Below are positions 58,612 to 64,000 of a stretch of DNA of 64,000 bases, one piece after another. Below the pieces are notes generated by a model. It did not search any database and was not told where the DNA came from. It saw only the letters and a list, made by a program, of their open reading frames with translations. The position numbers and the translations under genes are program-made. The stretch comes from Lucinisca nassula (lineage: Eukaryota > Mollusca > Bivalvia > Lucinida > Lucinidae). Numbering within the stretch: position 1 is the first letter of the stretch; each line of letters begins with the position of its first letter. The stretch covers positions 124,001 through 188,000 of the forward strand of contig CAUZLF010000207.1 in assembly GCA_963580285.1 (NCBI GenBank). Reading direction: 5' to 3'.

Positions 58612-58856
58612 ACTCTATTGGTTTGGTTTGGGTTTTACAAAAATTTCAAGATTATTTTACTCATATCGAGCCCATCGTTAATCAGTAGTTGACGAAAACC
58701 GGAGTGTCCGGAGAAAAACCACCACACCTTCAGTTGCAGAACTCGGCGTCTCACATGTGACCCGAGCCATGCTCGAACCACAATGGTTAGAGACCTAATG
58801 GCTAAGAGTCATCGCTCTCACCCACTAAGTCACGGAGGTCCGTATAACACTCTATT
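58612..58856 (-). mobile_element. tRNA-derived SINE-4 with 8-bp target duplication
   Basis: ACTCTATT occurs at 58,612-58,619 and 58,849-58,856. On the minus strand the head GGACCTCCGTGACTTAGTGG then GTGAGAGC (A box), and GTGGTTCGAGC (B box), are tRNA-like. The body includes TCTCCGGACACTCCGGTTTTC. A related fragment is at about 60,580-60,625 (plus). Confidence 0.8.
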
Positions 58857-58919
58857 ATAGACAGACTGAAACACGATCGAACGGACAGACGGGCAGGTGA
58901 GAGTTATTCTTCTCATCAT

Positions 58920-59535
58920 TTAAACTTGCAGTTGTAGTTGCGTTGTGTTCCCACGGTGGAGAGATGCTCCTGTGGTGGAGGTTCCCCATATGGAGGTTGC
59001 AACTATACCCTACTCCTCTAAGGGAATGTTGTTTTGTGTGTACTAATTATTAGCTTTTTGTATAAGGTGCCTGCTTGATTCATACTGAATGAGATTATAA
59101 CACATTCGTCTCCCATGGACTCTCAAAGGTAATATTGTCTTTCACTTACATCTTATTGGTTTCCGGCGAGTGGTGCCAGGTTCATAAATCCATATGCTAA
59201 ATGAGATTGTTCGTCGTTCGTTGCTGTATCAAATCAGTCATTAAATTATGAATGTATACCGCATGTCCTACAGTACAGACACTGATCGGATTTCGTATGA
59301 GCCGAATAATCGGTGTGTTTGCCACAAGACAGCGACCTTGATAGGAATGGGGTTCAGTTGTAAATGGGCGTTTCCAACCCGAGGGATGATCCTGCTGAGC
59401 GGACCGAGACCATGCCAAGGTTAACACTGTCATCCTATGGCAAATTATGAAAGGTCAAACATCTATGAAGCGGCGATACATACACACACATAAAGTTGAT
59501 GAGACGTGCTATGTATTTTGGACACGTTATCTATT
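58920..59535. other. Gene-free stretch
   Basis: No supported gene. The words GGTGGAG and GGAGGTTCCCC recall the minisatellite, but no unit is repeated. Confidence 0.35.
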
Positions 59536-59539
59536 TCCT

Positions 59540-59790
59540 CAGCAAAGCCATAATTGTCTGAAAAAGAGGTATTCCTTTTGGAGCAATGACTGAAAACTAT
59601 GGAATGTACAAGATTTTTCCGGGCCAGACTAGCTAGTTTTGGCCAAGTAGGCCTCATCAGTGACCCTCATAATATATTTCCTTAATTCAGCAGCGACATC
59701 AACGATCTCTAAAAACTAGAAAACAAAACCACGCTATGATGAAGGACAGGGAGACTTTCACGGCCACCACACACTCCCTTGACACCAGTG
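59540..59790 (-). mobile_element. Hammerhead element, second copy
   Basis: On the minus strand, GGTGTCAAGGGAGTGTGTGG, GTCTCCCTGTCCTTCATCAT, the ribozyme region and TACATTCCATAGTTTTCAG follow the same order as in 9,300-9,541. No clear target duplication remains, so it is older. Confidence 0.65.
59620..59671 (-). ncRNA. Hammerhead ribozyme motif with core mutation
   Basis: CTGATGA (plus-strand complement at 59,654-59,660), stem II GGCC/GGCC and stem I GGGTCA/TGGCCC are intact, and stem III is CTAG/CTAG-like. The GAAA box reads AAAA: the conserved G12 is A. G12 is the general base in the known mechanism, so this copy is probably inactive. Confidence 0.65.
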
Positions 59791-59799
59791 AATGACTTA

Positions 59800-60409
59800 A
59801 ATAGTAACGATTTGCAGAATTTATGCAATATAGTCTGTGACAACAAAATCATTTTACTGAACACACTTTAGCCAAAGTTTTGTTAAATGAGTTCCATGTG
59901 GTGACATAGAGTAAATGAATTTAACAGTTGCATCAGCCTTTGTTATTTTTACTTACATCACTATTATCACGCATATGTCCCATATTACGGCATTCAGACT
60001 TTCCTAGGTTACGTGTACGATTACTATCTTTTTAATCATAACTGTTCATAACTTCATGAATTAAATACATTTATATAATGAATTTTTAGTCTTCGTTTCA
60101 CTCAGTAAAGAACCCTCGCACATAGATGTCTGGTTTTTGCTGTAGGTTTTCGTGTTTCCTTTACTTGGATCGCTGGACACTTTTTTTCCCTTTAGCTTTC
60201 ACTAAACAGAATCAGCAATTTCACTGCTAAACAAAAGAGCTAAAACCAGCAATGATCTCAAAGTACTAGAAACTGTAACCTACAGTAAGTTGATGGGCGG
60301 GAAAACATTTTACGAACGCGGAATCTGTGCTATCCATTGGAAGCAATGTTGAAAATTGTGAAATGTGCATGGCAAGTGTTTAAAATTGGATCCACTATCA
60401 GGGGAGTAG

Positions 60410-60420
<11 letters not shown>
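59800..60420. other. Gene-free stretch
   Basis: No supported gene, repeat or RNA recognised. Confidence 0.4.
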
Positions 60421-60442
<22 letters not shown>

Positions 60443-60452
60443 GGGGGGTGGA
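60412..60452. repeat. (GT)n followed by G23
   Basis: GTGTGTGTGTGTGTG runs into 23 G's (60,426-60,448). G-quadruplex capable and error-prone in assembly. Confidence 0.9.
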
Positions 60453-60579
60453 GTCTGGAAAATATTTCGTCTCTTGTACTCTTGTATTAACCAAAAAAGT
60501 ATACTTTTTTTCATCGATTACACCGCGATCTTATTAATGTGGCCTCAAATGTGCGGATGTTTGCGTAATGTGGTCTTGC

Positions 60580-60625
60580 GTGGCGGAGAAAACCGGAGTA
60601 CCCGGAGAAAGCCACCGGCCTTGGA
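60580..60625 (+). mobile_element. SINE-4 body fragment
   Basis: GAAAACCGGAGTACCCGGAG and AAAGCCACCGG match the 58,690-58,730 segment (GAAAACCGGAGTGTCCGGAG, AAAAACCACC) in the same orientation. Confidence 0.5.
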
Positions 60626-60946
60626 CGGATGATGGCTAAACGTTGACTCTTCTATCTTTGAGCCACGACATGTCGAAGCGATATATAGAAGTAATATGTA
60701 CATGGTGAGACGGAATGACATTAAGTGAGATAGAATTATTTACATATGGCTGTTGAATACTTTTCCTTAACACACTGAGTGACAAAGTACATAGTGAGGC
60801 TAAATACGGTTCGATTATACAGTCAACCCCCTTTATACCGACACTCGCTATAACGGCAAAACATGTTATAACGACAATTTCAATTGAATGAATTCTTAGC
60901 TCAAGGCTTAGCCTCGATTCCGAGCGACGTGGGCTTCCCTCGGGTT

Positions 60947-61144
60947 GGATATGCACAAGTGAGTAAATGTGAGTGAGTGTTTAGGTTTTACGTCTCACCA
61001 ACAGCTAAGGTCATACGGAGACGGAACCTCGGTTTAAAGACTCATCCGAAAGTCTGGAGAAGCCCGGGATCGATCCTGCGACCCCTGGTTTACAAGGCGA
61101 GTAGCGTAACCACTGCACCACGGAGGCTTCTAGGATATGCACAA
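60947..61144 (-). mobile_element. SINE-2 copy with 12-bp target duplication
   Basis: GGATATGCACAA at 60,947-60,958 and 61,133-61,144 bracket a minus-strand SINE-2. Read on the minus strand it has AGCCTCCGTGGTGCAGTGGT, GGATCGATCCCGGGCTTC and the GGTGAGACGTAAAACCTA tail. It is highly similar to 20,795-20,953. Confidence 0.9.
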
Positions 61145-61169
61145 ATCGATGAAGATTCTTGTAATTTAA

Positions 61170-61260
61170 CACTCCAAGAAACAAATGTTATAGATATTTG
61201 TTAGAATCGCCTCACCGAGGCGATTCTAACAAATGTCTATAACATTTGTTTCTTGGAGTA
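61170..61260. repeat. Palindromic core element, copy 5 (longest stem)
   Basis: ACTCCAAGAAACAAATGTTA ... GTTAGAATCGCCTC-ACC-GAGGCGATTCTAAC ... TAACATTTGTTTCTTGGAGT gives arms of about 43 bp with roughly two mismatches. It lies inside the pogo-like MITE. Confidence 0.85.
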
Positions 61261-61499
61261 ATGATGTGGAAAAGACCTTTTATAACCTATCATACTCATA
61301 ACTGGGATTCTTTATAACGGCAAATTCATTATAACGGCACAATAATAGGGAACGAATTATGTCGTTATAACGTGGATCCTCTGTATATACAGTTGGCTAT
61401 ACTTATTATTCAGTCTGTTCCTGAGTGAGGTAGAATCATATGTACATAGTGAGATGGAATGTTTTTCATAACATATATAGTGAAATATAATTATTTAAA

Positions 61500-63787
61500 C
61501 AAGAGGACCAAGCTAGCTTGGTCCTGTATCGCTCACCTGAGCAAACAGATTCAACGTTTAAGGAAGTGCCAACCTTTACTGAAGGCTTTATAGGAGGACA
61601 TGGTGATGACAGGGTAAGCATTTTCTGAAAATCAAGTAGAATGTAACTCTATGATAAACAGGCTGACCTCACCGGTTTTCAAACTCTTTCAAGCTTTTAT
61701 TCCTGACTTGCTAAGAAGATCCGATCTAAACTGAAGTGGCTATGGTGATGACAAGTTCAAAAACAAGTTTTCAAACTCCTCCAAGCTTTCTGCCTGACTT
61801 CCTTGTTTGTAAGTTTCATCAAGATCCGTTCAAAACTAAAGGGGCAGCAGTGATGACAATGTCGAAAATAGGCATTTTCAGCAATCAAAGGCACGTCACT
61901 CTATGATAAATGTGCCGACTTGGCCGGTATTCGAACTCACCTGAGGTTTTATTCCCAGCCACCTTACATGTAAGTTTCAGAAAGATCCGATCAGACTTGG
62001 CCAGTATTCAAACTCATCCAAGATTTTATTCCCAGCCACCTCACATATAAGTTTCAGAAAAATCCAATCAAAACTGAAGGGGCTACGGTGATGACAAGGT
62101 CAAAATTTGGCATTTTTAGCAATCAAAGGGATGTTACTCTAAAATAAATGAGCCGACCTGGCCAGTTTTCGAACTCATCCGAGGTTTCATCCCCAGCCAC
62201 CTTACATATAAGTTTCAGAAAAATCTGATCAAAACTGAAGGGGCTACGGTAATGACAAGGTCAAAAATCAACATTTTCAGCCATCAAAGGGACATAACTC
62301 TACGAAAAATGGGTTGACTTGGCCTGTTTTCGAACTCATCCAAGGTTTTATCACCAGCCACCTTACATATAAGTTTCAGAAAGATCCGATCAAAACTGAA
62401 GGGGCTACCGTGATGACAAGGTAAAAAATCGGCATTTTCAGCAATCAAAGGGACGTAACGCTATGATAAATGGGCCAACTTGGCCGGTATTCCAACTCAT
62501 CCTAGGTTTTATCTCCATTCACTTTACATATAGGTTTCAGAAAGATTAGATCAAAACTGCAGAGGCTACGGTGATGACAAGGTAAAAAATCGACATTTTC
62601 AGCCATCAAAGGGACATAACTATATAGTAAATTGGGCAACTTAGCCGGTTTTCGAACTCATCCGAGGTTTTATCCCCAGCCACCTTACATATAAGTTTCA
62701 GAAAGATCCGATCAAAACTGAAGGGGCTACAGTGATGACAAGGTCAAAAATCAACATTTTCAACAATCAAAGGGACCTTACTCTATGATAAATAGGCCAC
62801 CTTTGCTGGTATGCGAACTCATCCGAGGTTTTATCCCCAGCCACCTTGCATATAAGTTTCAGAAAGATCCGATCAAAACTGAAAGGGCTACGGCGATGAC
62901 AAGGTCAAAAATCGGCATTTTCAGCAATCAAAGGGACGTTACTCTGTGATAAATGGACCAACTTTGCTGATTTTCGAACTCATCCGAGATTTTATCCTCA
63001 GCCACTTTACATATAAGTTTCAGAAAGATTCGATCAAAACTGAAAGGGCTACAGTGATGACAAGGTAAAAAATCAGCAATCAAAGGGACGTTACCCCTGT
63101 TACGATAAATGGGCCGACTTGGTCAGTTTTCGAACTCATCCGAGATTTTATCCCCAGCCACCTTACATATAAGTTTCAGAAAGATCCGATCAAAACTGAA
63201 GGGGCTACGGTGATGACAAGGTCGAAAATCGGCATTTTCAGCAATCAAAGGGACGTAACTCTATGATAAATCGGCGGACTTGGCCGGTTTTCGAACTCAT
63301 CCGAGGTTTTATCCCCAGCCACATTACATATAAGTTTCAAAAAGATCCGATCAAAACTGAAGGGGCTACGGTGATGACAAGGTCGAAAATTGGTATTTTC
63401 AGCAATCAAAGGGACGTAACTCTATGATAATTGGGCCGACTTGGCCGGTTTTCGAACTCATCCGAGTTTTTATCCCCAGTCACCTTACATATAAGTTTCA
63501 GAAAGATCCGATCAAAACTGAAGGCGCTACGGTGATGACAAGCATTTTCCCATAGTAAGTCTATGGGACCTTGTGGTTACCATAGGAACCAAAGTTTTAG
63601 AGCGATTTCGGAAAAAAGTTTATGTCATCAATGCCCCACCAGAGGCATGCTAACGATGAGAAATGATTGAGATCAGCCTGCAGGATACAGAGATATAGCT
63701 GCTCAAAAGTGTGGACGGACGACGGACGACGGACAACCCACTATACTATAAGCTCCCCTGGAGCCTTCGGCCCAGGTGAGCTAAAAA
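61500..63787 (-). mobile_element. Family B-type element, core B3, minus strand
   Basis: The head (right side) is TTTTTAGCTCACCTGGGCC, with hairpin AGCTCACCTGGGCC-GAA-GGCTCCAGGGGAGCT (63,751-63,782) and a CGTCC tract (63,711-63,733). The core, about 61,600-63,540, has about 12 units of roughly 161 bp: TCCGATCAAAACTGAAGGGG, CTACGGTGATGACAAGGTC, AATCAAAGGGACGTAACTCT, TTATCCCCAGCCACCTTACA on the plus strand. The tail (left) is CAGGTGAGCGATAC plus hairpin AGGACCAAGCTAGCTTGGTC CT (61,504-61,525) and CTTGTTT. Confidence 0.85.
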
Positions 63788-63849
63788 TGAGACGGATAGC
63801 TGTTTACGCTTACAATTGCATAAAATAAAGGTATTTTTACACATACAGG

Positions 63850-63925
63850 CACACCATGTTGACACCACGCTGAATCAACCTTCAACGTTGTTTTGATGTT
63901 GATTCAACGTTGAATTTCTGCTAGA
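63850..63925. repeat. CAACGTTGA-rich short repeat
   Basis: GTTGATTCAACGTTGAA, CCTTCAACGTTG and CATGTTGACACCACG are overlapping variants of one short palindromic word, in the style of 4,130-4,462. Confidence 0.5.
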
Positions 63926-64000
63926 GTATCCATTCTGCAGTATATATTTATTTATATGGGGGTTATTTATATAGTTTTCGTTATTACTCAAAACCAGTGC

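Larger units (their letters stand above)
60818..61385. mobile_element. Pogo-like MITE with nested SINE
   Basis: TA-CAGTCAACCCCCTTTATACC at the left (60,820) and GTTATAACGTGGATCCTCTG-TA at the right (ends 61,383) are inverted, with internal TATAACGGCAAA / TTATAACGACA words. TA duplications flank it. It carries a SINE-2 copy and a palindromic core element; without the SINE it is about 380 bp. Confidence 0.75.

Overview
The window looks like non-coding, repeat-rich animal nuclear DNA, most likely from a bivalve mollusc. Three things suggest this: (CCGT)n-headed tandem-core elements, a short retroelement carrying a hammerhead-type ribozyme motif of the kind reported from mollusc Penelope-like elements, and tRNA-derived SINEs with clean target-site duplications. 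The assignment is an inference; no species marker was found. There are no operons, ribosome binding sites or long intact ORFs. Protein-coding content is three exons of one host-type gene, a 5'-truncated LINE, and fragments of one reverse-transcriptase (RT) element.

Layout. 1-3.5 kb: tandem families F and A, with an RT-element fragment inside A. 4.1-8.5 kb: an ACGT-rich repeat, a family B element, a SINE fragment, a full SINE-1, tandem family E and a small core-less family B relative. 8.5-15.7 kb: a multi-exon plus-strand gene (zinc-binding exon A, F-box exon B, Cys-rich terminal exon C) with introns full of mobile DNA, including a 242-bp hammerhead element with a 19-bp target duplication, a TA-type MITE and inverted arms of family D. 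15.86-17.02 kb: a 1.2-kb fold-back element. 17.6-18.2 kb: weak minus-strand ORFs. 19.4-22.2 kb: a chimeric family B element with a 300-bp tandem duplication and a SINE. 22.3-29.2 kb: SINEs, family C with a segmental tandem duplication, family E again and RT-element fragments. 29.4-32.2 kb: two SINE-1/RT composites arranged tail to tail. 35.4-37.2 kb: a family B terminus and a truncated LINE. 38.9-58.5 kb: a large minisatellite of about 77 bp per unit, with higher-order repeats, bracketed by direct copies of a ~0.5-kb sequence. 58.5-64 kb: SINEs, a second hammerhead copy with a core mutation, a pogo-like MITE carrying a SINE, and a family B-type element of about 2.3 kb on the minus strand.

Two patterns stand out. 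Several unrelated tandem-core elements share one architecture: terminal hairpin, (CCGT)n, a core of about 150-170-bp units, then a closing hairpin. In the family B group the terminal hairpin stems differ in sequence but stay self-complementary, which suggests selection on structure. In addition, a short palindromic core recurs at five places, twice inside separate pogo-like MITEs. All similarity statements were made by eye; no alignment or database search was possible.
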